Origin: Paractinoplanes pyxinae
GTDB taxonomy: Bacteria; Actinomycetota; Actinomycetes; Mycobacteriales; Micromonosporaceae
Direction of reading: 5' to 3'
Length of the DNA: 64,000 nt
Assembly: GCF_026626335.1 (NCBI RefSeq)
Contig: NZ_JAPNTZ010000001.1
Span: 868,001 to 932,000 of the forward strand
Under the pieces are notes generated by a model. It was not told where the DNA came from and made no database searches. It worked only from the letters and a program-made list of their open reading frames with translations. The position numbers and the translations under genes are program-made. Positions within the stretch are counted from its first letter, which is position 1. Each line of letters starts with the position of its first letter. Shown here piece after piece: positions 33,119 through 42,585 of the stretch.

Positions 33119-35788
33119 CTAGCCGCCGTTGTCGCGCAGCAGGTGGGCCAGCTGGACGCGGGACGTGACGCCCAGCTTGGTGAAGACGTGGCGGACGTGG
33201 GTGTTGACCGTGTGCGGCGAGAGGGAAAGTTGCTCGGCGGCGCGGCGGTTGGTGGTGCCGGTCGCGATGAGGCGTACGACCTTCAGCTCGGACGTGGTCA
33301 GGCTCGCCCAGCCGCTGTCCGGGCGCGCCGGTCGCCGCCGGCCCTGCTCGCGCAGCGACTTGCGCACCCGCTGGGCGTCGCCGGCGGCGCCCGCCTCCTC
33401 GTAGATCTCGAGGGCCTGCGTCAGGTGGTCGGCGCCGCCGGCGTCCTCGATGGCGCTCGCGGCCAGCAGCGGGCGGCCGGCGGCGTTCTGCAGCTTCGCG
33501 GCCGTCAGCAGTTGTTCGGCGTCGCCCGCGATCATGCCGTGGATCTGGGCGGCGGCCGCGGCGAAGGCGGGAGCGTCGGCTGCGCCCTGCTCGAGGGTCA
33601 CGGCGGCCGCGGTGCAGCGCTCCAGCAGGCCGGCGTCGGCGGCGGTCAGGGCGACCCGGGTGGCCATGGTCAGGAAGGCCAGGTCGGTGGGGAGCGGGGG
33701 AGCGGCGGGCAGCAACGGATCGTCGCGCAGCAGGCGGGCGGCCGTTCCGGCGTCGGCGCGGGCGGCGGCGTCGGCGGCCAGGACGCGGGTCGCCCAGCGC
33801 CGTTCGACGAGGCCTTCCCCCGTACGCAATTGTTTGGCGAGCGAGACGGCGGTGCGGGCCAGGCCGGGGTCGCCGAGATAATGCGCGAGCGCGGCGATCG
33901 TCGTCATGCGCAGCGCGGGCGCCAGATCGGCGGCCGAGCCGAGAGCCAGCGCGCGTGACTCGTCGAGCCGGCCGCTCATCAGGTGGGCCATCGCCGAGAG
34001 CTGGGTGCACAGGCCTTGCAGCGGCCCGTCGTGGTCGCGGCGGGCCTGGCGCAGGCTCTCGGTGAAGGCGGCCGTCGCGTCCCCGGTACGGCCGAGGTGG
34101 TGCAGCAGATTGGCGGTGAGCAACCCGTGCAGGCCGGCGTGCGGGTCGTCCGGCTCCGGCGGTTCGCTCAGCAACCGGTCCAGTTCGGCCGAGGCCAGGG
34201 TTCCGGCGCCGCGGGCGGCGTGCACGCTGGCCACCACCAGCCGGGCCAGTCCGGCCCCGGCGCCGGTCGAGGCGGCCCGCGCGAGCCGGTCGGCCTCGGC
34301 CAGGTCGCCGTCGAGCACCAGGTTGCAGGCCAGCCAGGCGTGGTGCCGGCCGCGCAGCCGCGGGGTGGTGCCGCGCAGCGCGAGCGCGGCCCGGTTGTCG
34401 GCCGCCCGCTCGCCGGCCGGGCGATCGGCCATCGTGGACAGGTGAAGCAGGAGCTCCGCGTTCTGCTCGGCCGGCAGCAGCTCGGCCCGGGCCCGGCCGG
34501 CCAGCTCCCGGGTGCGCTCGAAGCGGGCCGCCCGGTGCGACTGCACCAGCGCCTCCACGATCACCGGACCGCGGGCCTCGTCGTCCGGGGGCAGCACGTC
34601 CAGCGTACGAACCAGAAGGTCCGAAGCCGCCGCCGGATCCCGCGCCGTCCGGGCCGCCGCCCGCAGCGTGTCGATCGCGGCGCGGTCGCCCGGCAGGACC
34701 GTGCGGGCCAGCAGGGCTGCCGCCTCGGCCGGGGCGTCACCGGTCCGCAGCAGCACGTCGGCCGCCTCCCGTTCCAGCGCTCGCCGCAGCGAGCCCGGCA
34801 GGGCCGCCCGCGCACCCCGCCGCAGCAGGTCGTGCCCGAACCGGAGGTTCCTTCCATCCACGGTCAGCAGGTCGGCCCGCACCGCCTCGTCCAGCGGCTC
34901 GATCAGGTCGGCCGGCCACGCGCGCAGCATCGCCGCCAGGTGCGCCGTGGTGAACCGGCGCGGCAGCACCGCGGCCATCCGCACCAGCTTGCGGGCGATC
35001 GGGCTCAGCGCGTGCACCCGGTCGCCGACCGCCGTCGCAACCCGCCGCGGCAGGCCGGCCCCGGTCACCGTGGCCGTGCCGCCCGCCACCGGCAGACGGC
35101 CCTCCTCGTCCAGGCCGCGCAGAAGTTCCAGAATCCAGTACGGGTTCCCGCCGGCCGCCCCGGCCAGCTCCAGCAGCGGCGGCCGGGCGATCGCCCGCAC
35201 GAAGTCCTCGACCACCCGCACGCTGGCCGCCCCGCCCAGTGTGGACAGCGTCATCGCCTCGGCGCCGTCCCGTTCCAGCTGGGCCCACAGCTCGCGCACG
35301 TGCGGCCGGGCCTGCGCCCGCCGCCCGGACAGCACCCAGAGGAGGGCCGGGTCGGCGGCCAGGGTCCGGATCGCCGCGGTCGTGTCCGCGTCCGCCCCGT
35401 GCATGTCGTCGAGGACGATGACCAGGGGACCGGCCGCCCGCAGCGCCGACCGCAGGCCGTCGAGAACCCAGAAGGCCGCGCCCGGCCGCTCGCTGAGCGC
35501 CCGCAGGGTCCGCGCGTCGCCGACCGGCGGGTCAGCGCCCAGAGTGGCCGCCAGGAGCGGTGCGAACGGCGCGCCGGGACCGGTGACGGCGTCTGCCCGC
35601 AGGGTCCGCACGCTCGACGGCCCGGCCCGCCGCACGAGTTCGGCGATCAGCCGCGACTTGCCGACGCCGGCCGGCCCGTCCAGCAGCAGGACGCCGCGGC
35701 CGCCACCCGCGACGGCCGACATCCGGCGGTCGGCCACGGCCAGCTGAGCCTCGCGTCCCCGCAGCGGTGCGGTGTGTCCCTGATGCAT
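33119..35788 (-). CDS. Large ATP-binding LuxR-family regulator (LAL type)
   Basis: A regulator of 889 residues. An AAA-type ATPase lies at the N-terminus (Walker A GPAGVGKS at 38-45, Walker B PLVIVLDDMHGAD near 115-127), followed by a long helical TPR-like middle (about 350-800) and a C-terminal LuxR HTH (about 830-885; LTTSELKVVRLIATGTTNRRAA split at residue 840). LAL proteins are ATP-dependent activators that often respond to sugars or control secondary metabolism. It ends three bases from the convergent response regulator and is divergent from another two-component pair. Confidence 0.88.
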   Translation of the reverse strand: MHQGHTAPLRGREAQLAVADRRMSAVAGGGRGVLLLDGPAGVGKSRLIAELVRRAGPSSVRTLRADAVTGPGAPFAPLLAATLGADPPVGDARTLRALSERPGAAFWVLDGLRSALRAAGPLVIVLDDMHGADADTTAAIRTLAADPALLWVLSGRRAQARPHVRELWAQLERDGAEAMTLSTLGGAASVRVVEDFVRAIARPPLLELAGAAGGNPYWILELLRGLDEEGRLPVAGGTATVTGAGLPRRVATAVGDRVHALSPIARKLVRMAAVLPRRFTTAHLAAMLRAWPADLIEPLDEAVRADLLTVDGRNLRFGHDLLRRGARAALPGSLRRALEREAADVLLRTGDAPAEAAALLARTVLPGDRAAIDTLRAAARTARDPAAASDLLVRTLDVLPPDDEARGPVIVEALVQSHRAARFERTRELAGRARAELLPAEQNAELLLHLSTMADRPAGERAADNRAALALRGTTPRLRGRHHAWLACNLVLDGDLAEADRLARAASTGAGAGLARLVVASVHAARGAGTLASAELDRLLSEPPEPDDPHAGLHGLLTANLLHHLGRTGDATAAFTESLRQARRDHDGPLQGLCTQLSAMAHLMSGRLDESRALALGSAADLAPALRMTTIAALAHYLGDPGLARTAVSLAKQLRTGEGLVERRWATRVLAADAAARADAGTAARLLRDDPLLPAAPPLPTDLAFLTMATRVALTAADAGLLERCTAAAVTLEQGAADAPAFAAAAAQIHGMIAGDAEQLLTAAKLQNAAGRPLLAASAIEDAGGADHLTQALEIYEEAGAAGDAQRVRKSLREQGRRRPARPDSGWASLTTSELKVVRLIATGTTNRRAAEQLSLSPHTVNTHVRHVFTKLGVTSRVQLAHLLRDNGG

Positions 35789-35917
35789 AACCCATCCTGT
35801 TCGGCGGCCGGGCGTCCTGTCGTCAATGCCTGCGGGTATCCCGATCTACCGGCTAGCAGGGGGACGTGGTTGCCCGGCCCGGCCCCCGGCGGGCACGATG
35901 AGCGCGGGGGTGAGGGG

Positions 35918-36562
35918 ATGCGGGTGGTCGTGGCCGACGACGACGTCCTCATGCGCGAGGGCGTGGCCAGCCTTCTCACCGGTCAGGGCTTCGACGTGGC
36001 GGGCAAGGCCGGCACCGGTCCCGAGGCCATCGAGCTGGCCCGGGCGGTCAAGCCCGGCCTGGTCATCCTCGACATCCGGATGCCGCCCACGCACACCACC
36101 GAGGGGCTCGACGTGGCCCGGCAGATCCGGGCCGAGCTGCCCGGCACCGGCATCGTGCTGCTGTCCGCCTTCGCCGAGGTCGACCACGCGACCGAGCTGC
36201 TGCGCAGCGGCGGCGGGGTCGGCTACCTGCTCAAGAGCCGGGTGACCGAGGTCGACGAGTTCTTCGACGCGCTCGACCGGGTCGGCCGGGGCGGCTGGGT
36301 GGTCGACCCGGAACTGGTCACCGAGCTCATCGAGGCGCCGCGCCGCTCGCACCCGCTGGCCGGGCTCACCGAGCGGGAACGCGACGTGCTCAACCTGGTC
36401 GCCGAGGGCCGCTCCAACGCGGGCATCGCGCATCAGCTGTTCATCAGCGAGGGCACTGTCGAGAAGCACGTCCGCAGCATCCTGACCAAGCTCGGGCTCA
36501 GTGATTCGGCCGAGGATCATCGCCGGGTGCTGGCGGTCCTGCGCTATCTGGACGCATCATGA
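35918..36562 (+). CDS. NarL/LuxR-family response regulator
   Basis: Response regulator of 214 residues from the ATG at 35918, which follows GAGGGG. The receiver has the acidic Asp7-9 cluster and phospho-acceptor Asp52 in VILDIRMPP, with Lys in YLLKSRV near 105. The LuxR HTH covers about 150-205 (LTERERDVLNLVAEGRSNAG; SEGTVEKHVRSILTKLG). The kinase gene with three GAF domains begins four bases downstream, so the two form a pair. Confidence 0.9.
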   Translation: MRVVVADDDVLMREGVASLLTGQGFDVAGKAGTGPEAIELARAVKPGLVILDIRMPPTHTTEGLDVARQIRAELPGTGIVLLSAFAEVDHATELLRSGGGVGYLLKSRVTEVDEFFDALDRVGRGGWVVDPELVTELIEAPRRSHPLAGLTERERDVLNLVAEGRSNAGIAHQLFISEGTVEKHVRSILTKLGLSDSAEDHRRVLAVLRYLDAS

Positions 36563-36566
36563 GCGC

Positions 36567-38798
36567 GTGAAGCCGTTCGCCTGGCGCACCCCTCTCCGTC
36601 CGCGGGCCTTTCCTTGGCCGTGGCGCGGGCGGCGCCGCGCGGCGCGGATCGACCGCATGATCCTCGAATCCGAGCGCCGGGCCCTGCTACGGCTGGGCGC
36701 GCTGGTCGGCAACGCGCCGATCCAGGAGGTGTTCGACGCCATCAGCGAGGAGCTCGGCCGCATCATCGACACCGAGACCGGCGAGACGTTCGAGGACATG
36801 GCCGGGCTGTCCCGCTTCGACCCGGACGGCATGATGACGTTCATCTCGTCGTTCGGCCCCCGGCCCGACTGGCCCTCGCCGATCGGCTCGCGCTGGCCGC
36901 TGGCCGACGGGGACAGCGCCAACGCCCGCGTCTACCGCACCGGGAAGCCGGCCCGGCTCGAGGGCGGCATCCCGGTCACCGGCAGCATCTCGCGCCGGCT
37001 GAGCACGATCAAGGCCATCTCGTCCATCGCGGTGCCGATCTTTGTGGACGACAAGCTGTGGGGCTCGGCGACGGTGGTCTCCGACCGGCCCCGGCGGCTG
37101 CCCGCGACCACCGAGTCCCGCCTGCTCGAGTTCGCCGCGCTGGCCTCGACCGCCATCTCCAGCGCCCAGCGCCGCGAGCAGGTCGAGCGGCTGGCCGACG
37201 AGCAGGCCGCGCTGCGCCGGGTGGCCACGCTGGTCGCCGCGGGCGCGCAGCCCGAGCAGGTCTGGGAAAGCGTCGTCTCCGAGGTGGGCGTGTTGTGCGG
37301 GGCCAGCCGTACGGGTCTCATCCGCTACGTCTCGGCCGACGCCATCGCCGTCCTGGCACTGTGGGCCGACGAGGGCGATCACGAAGAAGTCGCCGCGCGC
37401 TGGCCGATGGCCGGGGGCAGCCTGTCGGCCCGGGTCGCCGCCGAACGCACGGTCGTCCGCATCGACGACTGGTCGGAGGTGGACGGTGAGATCGCGGCCA
37501 CGATCCGCGAGACGATGTCGGTCGGCGCGTCGATCATGGCGCCGGTGTTCAGCGACCACGAGCTGTGGGGCGGGCTGGTCGTCCACTCGGCGGCGGGCGA
37601 GTCGCCGGCCGACGACACGGAACGGCGGCTGGTCGCGTTCGCCGACCTGGTGAGCACCGCCATCGCCGGGGCCGAGGCCCGTACGCAGGCTCGCCGCCTG
37701 GCCGACGAGCAGTCGGCCATCCGCCGGGTGGCCACGCTGACCGCCCGCCAGGCCCCCGTGCCCGTCCTCTGCCAGGCGGTGGCCGACGAGCTGCACGACC
37801 TGCTCGAGGTCGAGGACGTCAAGGTGTCCCGCTTCGACGACGGCAAGGTGGTGATCGTGGGCGGGCGCGGCCTGCTCGACGAGCTCTACCCGGCCGGGTT
37901 CACCTCGCTGATCCTGCCCGACACGGCCGTCGGCCAGGTGTTCCGCGATCACCGGCCGGTCCGCGTCGATGGCTACGAGCAGGCCACCAGCGAGGTCGGC
38001 CGGGCCGTGCGCGGGCGCGGCGTCCGCTCGACCATCGCGTTGCCGATCCTGCTCGGCGAGCGGCTGTGGGGCGCCCTCAGCGTCTCGTCACTGCAGCCGG
38101 GCCGCATCCCGGAAAGGGTCGTCCAGCCGATCTCGGACTGCATCGACCTGATCGCCACGGCGATCCGCAACGCCGAGGCCGAGGAGAGCCTGCGGGCCTC
38201 CCGCGAGCGCATCGTGACCGCCACCGACGCCGCCCGCCGCCGCTTCGAGCGCGATCTGCACGACGGCGCCCAGCAGCGGCTCGTCGCCCTGGCCCTGGAG
38301 CTGCGGGCGATGCCCGGCCTGGACGGCGAGGAGCTGGCCGCGACCGCGGACGAGGTCGACTCGATCCTGACCGACCTGCGGACGTTGTCGCGCGGCCTGC
38401 ACCCGGCGGTGCTGTCCGAGGGCGGGCTGGGCACGGCCATCCGGTCGCTGGCCCGGCGGTGCCCGACGCCGGTCGAGCTCACCTTCCCGTCGGACTGGCC
38501 GGGAGCGGACGACATGGCCGAGCTCGCCTTCTACTACTTCGTGGCCGAGTCGCTGACCAATGTGGCCAAGCACGCCCTGGCCACGCGGGTGACGGTCGAC
38601 GTGGTGCGGGACGACGAGTCGATCCGGGTCACGGTGGCCGACGACGGGCTGGGCGGGGCCGACACCGCCGACGGCTCGGGGCTGCTGGGGATCGCGGACC
38701 GGATGGAGGCGCTCGGGGGCTCGCTGAGCGTGTCCAGTCCGCCCGGCGCCGGCACGACGCTGGTGGCGACCGTCCCGGTCAGGGCAGGTCAGGAATGA
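36567..38798 (+). CDS. Three-GAF-domain sensor histidine kinase
   Basis: A soluble histidine kinase of 743 residues from GTG 36567 (an ATG at 36657 would remove a basic 30-residue leader). Three GAF domains follow in tandem, each ended by a similar linker (RLADEQAALRRVATL near 208-222 and RLADEQSAIRRVATL near 377-391). The HisKA_3 box holds His565 in ERDLHDGAQQRLV. The ATPase domain has VAESLTNVAKHA near 656 and GLLGIADRMEALGG near 706-719. GAF domains bind small ligands, haem or oxygen-sensing cofactors; which is unclear. It is partnered with the response regulator upstream and overlaps a convergent receiver gene by 20 bases. Confidence 0.9.
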   Translation: MKPFAWRTPLRPRAFPWPWRGRRRAARIDRMILESERRALLRLGALVGNAPIQEVFDAISEELGRIIDTETGETFEDMAGLSRFDPDGMMTFISSFGPRPDWPSPIGSRWPLADGDSANARVYRTGKPARLEGGIPVTGSISRRLSTIKAISSIAVPIFVDDKLWGSATVVSDRPRRLPATTESRLLEFAALASTAISSAQRREQVERLADEQAALRRVATLVAAGAQPEQVWESVVSEVGVLCGASRTGLIRYVSADAIAVLALWADEGDHEEVAARWPMAGGSLSARVAAERTVVRIDDWSEVDGEIAATIRETMSVGASIMAPVFSDHELWGGLVVHSAAGESPADDTERRLVAFADLVSTAIAGAEARTQARRLADEQSAIRRVATLTARQAPVPVLCQAVADELHDLLEVEDVKVSRFDDGKVVIVGGRGLLDELYPAGFTSLILPDTAVGQVFRDHRPVRVDGYEQATSEVGRAVRGRGVRSTIALPILLGERLWGALSVSSLQPGRIPERVVQPISDCIDLIATAIRNAEAEESLRASRERIVTATDAARRRFERDLHDGAQQRLVALALELRAMPGLDGEELAATADEVDSILTDLRTLSRGLHPAVLSEGGLGTAIRSLARRCPTPVELTFPSDWPGADDMAELAFYYFVAESLTNVAKHALATRVTVDVVRDDESIRVTVADDGLGGADTADGSGLLGIADRMEALGGSLSVSSPPGAGTTLVATVPVRAGQE

Positions 38799-39147
38799 GC
38801 TCGCGGATGGCCCGCACCGAGAGCGCCGACTTGGCCAGGAAGCCGGCGGCCGGGGTGCCCTCCATCAGCTCGGCGTAGTCCTCCTCGGCCCGGGTCGAGA
38901 TCATGATGATCCGGCCGGTCAGCTCCGGGAACCGGGCGGCCAGCAGGCGGACCAGCTCGAAGCCGCTCTCGCCGCCCAGCGAGACGTCGACCAGCACCAC
39001 GTCGGGGTGGTCGGCCTCGGTCGCGGCGAGGGCGGTCTCGATGGTCTCCGCGGTGCCGACGGACTCCAGGCCCTGCCACTCGAGGCTGCGCCGGGCGACG
39101 TCCAGGAACCGCTGGTTGTCGTCGACCACGAGGCAACGGAACTGCAC
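38779..39147 (-). CDS. Receiver-only response regulator
   Basis: A 122-residue single receiver domain from GTG 39147. All active residues are present: Asp9-Asp10, phospho-acceptor Asp54 in LVDVSLGG, Ser in MISTRAEED near 86 and Lys in FLAKSALS near 110. There is no output domain, so it acts by protein contact or as a phosphate sink. It lies 41 bases after the degenerate kinase gene on the same strand and converges with the three-GAF kinase gene, overlapping its end. It may be phosphorylated by that kinase or by its small neighbour. Confidence 0.82.
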   Translation of the reverse strand: MQFRCLVVDDNQRFLDVARRSLEWQGLESVGTAETIETALAATEADHPDVVLVDVSLGGESGFELVRLLAARFPELTGRIIMISTRAEEDYAELMEGTPAAGFLAKSALSVRAIRELIPDLP

Positions 39148-39188
39148 GGCCCGACTGTGCCAAACCGGCGGCTGATCCCGCACTCCGG

Positions 39189-39746
39189 CTAGCCGGTATG
39201 GAGTTCGGCCGGAATCAGTGCTATGCCGCCGTCAAGGGTGCCGCCCAGGGCCTCGACGCGGTCACGACCGACGGGACTGACGTGGGGCGCGCCGTCCGTG
39301 GTCAGGGTCAGCCGCAGCGCTTCGCCCAGGTCGTCCAGCTGTACGGTCAGATGCTCCCGGGCCTGGCCGGCGGCGTCGGCCACAAGGCGGTAGACCGTGG
39401 TCTCGATCAACGCGTCGAAGCGCCGCAGCGGCGGCAGGTCGAGCTCGACCGGGACGGTGGCGTGGCGGGCCAGGGAGCGCAGGGCGGGGGCGAGGCCGGC
39501 CTCGGTGAGGATGGCGGGAAACGTACGGAAAGAAAGGGTTCTGACCCCGGCCGCCATTTCTCGCAGCTGCCGTCCGAGGGCGGCCAGATCGTCGCGCGCG
39601 GGATCGCCCTCGGGCAGCCGGGCCCGGATCAGTTCGAGCTCCAGGCCGGTGGTGGTCAGGCGCTGCTGGATGCCGTCGTGCAGCTCGCGTTCGACGCGGG
39701 CGAAGATGTCGTCGGCCTCGGCCATGAGCCGCCGCTGGGCGTCCAT
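39189..39746 (-). CDS. Small degenerate NarL-type histidine kinase
   Basis: A 185-residue protein with no sensor and no membrane segment. The HisKA_3 box is intact (His23 in ERELHDGIQQRL). The ATPase half is eroded: the N-box Glu and Asn are replaced (VADAAGQAREH near residue 133) and the glycine-rich G boxes are largely missing, leaving only RVEALGG near the end. It therefore probably dimerises and offers a phospho-His without binding ATP well, acting as a phosphotransfer or regulatory partner. ATG 39746 follows GGTGG. A GTG nine bases upstream is an alternative. Upstream of the receiver-only gene. Confidence 0.75.
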   Translation of the reverse strand: MDAQRRLMAEADDIFARVERELHDGIQQRLTTTGLELELIRARLPEGDPARDDLAALGRQLREMAAGVRTLSFRTFPAILTEAGLAPALRSLARHATVPVELDLPPLRRFDALIETTVYRLVADAAGQAREHLTVQLDDLGEALRLTLTTDGAPHVSPVGRDRVEALGGTLDGGIALIPAELHTG

Positions 39747-39865
39747 GGGCTCCACCTTCGCCGGGCACCGCGCGGCGCCGCAAGACCTTCCGCCCGGTGA
39801 TCGACCTGTGATAGACCGGGATCACTGTGTCAATCCGTAACGGGGTCGCAACAGGGAGGCCACAC

Positions 39866-41122
39866 ATGGCCACGCCGATCAGTCGCCGATCAATCCTGGC
39901 CGCCGGAGCGGGGGCGGCCGCCGGCCTGGCTCTGCCCGCCGCCGCGCAGGCCACGGGCGGTCACGCCGGAACGCGGATCCGCTTCACCTTGAACGCCGTC
40001 ACGCTCGACGGCGGTGAGCAGGTGGTGGCGGTGACGCTGAAGACGGGGCGGCTCGGCCGCATCGATCCGGCCAGCCTGACCCCCGCGTCGTTCTCCGTGC
40101 ACGCCAAGGCCACGAGCCCCATCCCGATCGCGCCCGGGGACCAGATCTTCAGCGAGTACGACCTGGACCGGACGGTCACCGCGGCCCGGCTGAACCGCGA
40201 CGGCGACATCGTGCTCGAACTGGCGTACGCCGAAGGGGTGACCGGCGGCGGGACGCTCGGGTACATCGCCGGCAAGGGGCGCAACGTCCAACTCGACCTG
40301 GTCTACACGATCACGCAGAACGCGCCGGTCGTCGTGCGGGGCCGGCCGGTCACCTTCGCCGCGTTCGCGCAGGGGCGGCTGTCGAACCCCGAGGTCGACG
40401 CGTTCAGCTACCACGTCTCCGGGACGGGCATGAAGTACCGGCTGTTCTCGCCCGGCCGCCACCACGGCAAGCGGCCGCTGGTCGTCTGGCTGCACGGCGG
40501 CGGCGAGGGCGCGTCCCTGCCCGACAACTACTACGACAACGAGACGACGCTGCGGGCCAACCGGGGCGCGCTCGGCTTCGCCACCCGCGAGGCGCAGCAG
40601 ATCTTCGGCGGGGCGTATGTGGTGGCCCCGCAGAGCCAGTCGTTCTGGCTCGAGGACGGCGACCGCTTCGCCCCGCAGATCCGCCAGATCATCCGGGACG
40701 TGGCCCGCCGGCACGACGTCGACCGCGATCGCATCTCGGTCGTGGGCTGCAGCAACGGCGGCTACATGAGCCTGAAGATGACCGTCGAATACCCGGACCT
40801 GTTCGCCTCGTCGGTGCCGATCTGCGGGGTGGTGCAGTCGCTGGACCCGGGCGGCCCGCGCCAGATCACCGACGATGAGCTGAAAGCCATCGACACGCCG
40901 ACGTGGCTGGTGGCGTCACGCGACGACGACACGGTGCCGCCGGAGCCGAACACGGTGCACGCCCACGACCTGATCCCGGGCTCGCGGCTCAGTCTCTACG
41001 ACCACGTGATCTGGAACGGTCACCAGTTCCCGGGCCACTGGTCGTGGATCTACGTGGCCCGCAACGACCCCCGGCAGAACGGCGAAACCATCTGGCAGTG
41101 GATGGCCCGCCAGCGGAACTGA
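39866..41122 (+). CDS. Tat-exported alpha/beta hydrolase (esterase/peptidase-like)
   Basis: A secreted hydrolase of 418 residues. The N-terminus carries a twin-arginine signal (ISRRSILAAG near residues 4-13, then an Ala-rich core ending about residue 35). An immunoglobulin-like domain (about 40-185) precedes the catalytic domain with oxyanion LHGGGEG near 211 and nucleophile Ser296 in GCSNGG, Asp in SRDDDTVPPEP near 365 and a His near the end. This matches Ig-fold plus Esterase/PHB-depolymerase-like predicted peptidases. GGGAGG precedes the ATG. Natural substrate unknown. Confidence 0.83.
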   Translation: MATPISRRSILAAGAGAAAGLALPAAAQATGGHAGTRIRFTLNAVTLDGGEQVVAVTLKTGRLGRIDPASLTPASFSVHAKATSPIPIAPGDQIFSEYDLDRTVTAARLNRDGDIVLELAYAEGVTGGGTLGYIAGKGRNVQLDLVYTITQNAPVVVRGRPVTFAAFAQGRLSNPEVDAFSYHVSGTGMKYRLFSPGRHHGKRPLVVWLHGGGEGASLPDNYYDNETTLRANRGALGFATREAQQIFGGAYVVAPQSQSFWLEDGDRFAPQIRQIIRDVARRHDVDRDRISVVGCSNGGYMSLKMTVEYPDLFASSVPICGVVQSLDPGGPRQITDDELKAIDTPTWLVASRDDDTVPPEPNTVHAHDLIPGSRLSLYDHVIWNGHQFPGHWSWIYVARNDPRQNGETIWQWMARQRN

Positions 41123-41137
41123 CCATACTGGTCGACC

Positions 41138-41467
41138 ATGGAGTTGGACGAGTACCAGCGCGGCGCCCTGCGGACGGCGGCGCCGCGCGACAAGAAGAAC
41201 GAACTGCTGCACCTGGTGCTCGGCCTGGTCGGCGAATCGGGTGAGGTCGCCGAGAAGTTCAAGAAGTGGGTGCGCGACCTCGACAGCGACGAGGCGCTGA
41301 TCGACCGGCCCGGCATCGCCAAGGAACTCGGCGACGTGCTCTGGTACGTGGCGGTGCTGGCCGACTACCTGGACCTGTCGATGAACGACATCGCCAAGGG
41401 AAACCTCGACAAGCTGGCCAGCCGGCAGGGGAGGGGCGTGCTGGGCGGCAGCGGCGACAACCGCTGA
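41138..41467 (+). CDS. MazG-like nucleotide pyrophosphohydrolase
   Basis: A 109-residue all-helical protein with the MazG metal-binding pattern: GESGEVAEKFKKW near residues 31-43 (ExxE) and KELGDVLWYVAVLADYLD near 63-80 (ExxD). Such proteins hydrolyse nucleoside triphosphates, often damaged ones, to monophosphates plus pyrophosphate. It starts 15 bases after the hydrolase gene and ends five bases before a convergent regulator. Single-domain length is normal for the short MazG-like group. Confidence 0.82.
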   Translation: MELDEYQRGALRTAAPRDKKNELLHLVLGLVGESGEVAEKFKKWVRDLDSDEALIDRPGIAKELGDVLWYVAVLADYLDLSMNDIAKGNLDKLASRQGRGVLGGSGDNR

Positions 41468-41472
41468 CGCCT

Positions 41473-42447
41473 TTACGGGCGGCGGAGGGCTCGGCGGATG
41501 GCCAGGGCCAGGTGCAGGCGGAAGCGGCCGTGCGGGTCGCGGATGGGCCAGCCGAGCAGCGCCTCCAGGTGCTTGATGCGTTCCTGCAGCGTCGAGTGAT
41601 GCAGGCGCAGGGCGCGGGCGGCGTCGCGCATGCTGGGGGCGCCGGCCAGCGTGTCCAGGGTGTGCAGCGCCCAGGGGGCGGCGGTGGCGGCGCGGTTCAG
41701 GGCCTCGACGTCCGGCACCGGGCCGGCGGTGGTGTCGGCCGCGCGGATCAGCAGCGCGAGCGTGCCGAGGTCGTCGGCGTGCACCACCCGGGGGCCGGGG
41801 TCGGCCTCGGTGCCCTCCGCGGTCAGGCGCAGCGCGAGCTGGGCCTCCGTCCACGAGGCGGGCAGGTCGGCGACCGGCGAGCACGGGCCCACGCCGGCGC
41901 GGCGTCCGGCCGGTGGCCCGGCGTCCGGGGGCAGGATCAGAGCCTCGCCGTCGGCTAGAGCTACAGCCCGCGCCGTTGGGGGCAGGCCCAGGCGGCGGGC
42001 CGCGCTCAGGCGGTCGGACAGCGCGGCGTGCGGGTCGAGCACCAACTCGACCGAGGCGGCGTCGGTGCCGGTGACCGCCGAGCGGGTGCGTTCCAGCACG
42101 GCGCGGACGGCCGCGGCCGCCCGTTCCAGCACCACCGCTTCGTGCGTGCTCGGTGCGGCCGTGGTTTCGAGCCACAGCGTGGCGCCCGGGCCAATGGACG
42201 CCGACGGCCAAGCGGGGTCGAACTCGTCCGGCGGCGTCTCGACGATGCCGTCGGGGGTGGCGCGGATGGTCAGGTGGCGGGTGGTGTCGCTCAGGCGGGC
42301 CGGGCGGCCGGACAGCGTGGCGGCGCCGGCGACGATGGTCCGCAGGCCGGCTCGGGCGGCCACCAGGGCGTCGAAGTGGCCGATCACCCGTACGGCCGCG
42401 CCGGCCTCGGGGTCGACGGCGGCCAGCCGCAGCGCTAGCTCGTTCAC
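41473..42447 (-). CDS. PucR/CdaR-type helix-turn-helix regulator
   Basis: A 324-residue protein from GTG 42447 whose C-terminal 60 residues are a PucR-type HTH (DAARALRLHHSTLQERIKHLE, split at residue 290; then IRDPHGRFRLHLAL). The middle contains a GGDEF-like degenerate domain usual in this family. The N-terminal part (about 1-120) may bind ligand. PucR-family regulators often control catabolic or hydrolase genes; the divergent alpha/beta hydrolase at 42586 is the likely target. Confidence 0.8.
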   Translation of the reverse strand: MNELALRLAAVDPEAGAAVRVIGHFDALVAARAGLRTIVAGAATLSGRPARLSDTTRHLTIRATPDGIVETPPDEFDPAWPSASIGPGATLWLETTAAPSTHEAVVLERAAAAVRAVLERTRSAVTGTDAASVELVLDPHAALSDRLSAARRLGLPPTARAVALADGEALILPPDAGPPAGRRAGVGPCSPVADLPASWTEAQLALRLTAEGTEADPGPRVVHADDLGTLALLIRAADTTAGPVPDVEALNRAATAAPWALHTLDTLAGAPSMRDAARALRLHHSTLQERIKHLEALLGWPIRDPHGRFRLHLALAIRRALRRP

Positions 42448-42585
42448 CTCGCCATTCTCAACCCGGGAGCACGGCCGCGACCAGCGCCTGGTCGGCGGGG
42501 AGCGTCCGCCACCCGGCGGGTGCCGCCGCCGGCCGCGGGCGGGCAGGATCGGTGTGACCTGGACAACAACGAGGCGGGAGACACC

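Noticed and set aside
33983-35900. A plus-strand frame opposite the LAL regulator
   Set aside because: Low-complexity Arg/Gln/Gly sequence; the minus strand holds Walker motifs and an HTH. Only the part from 35918 is a real gene.
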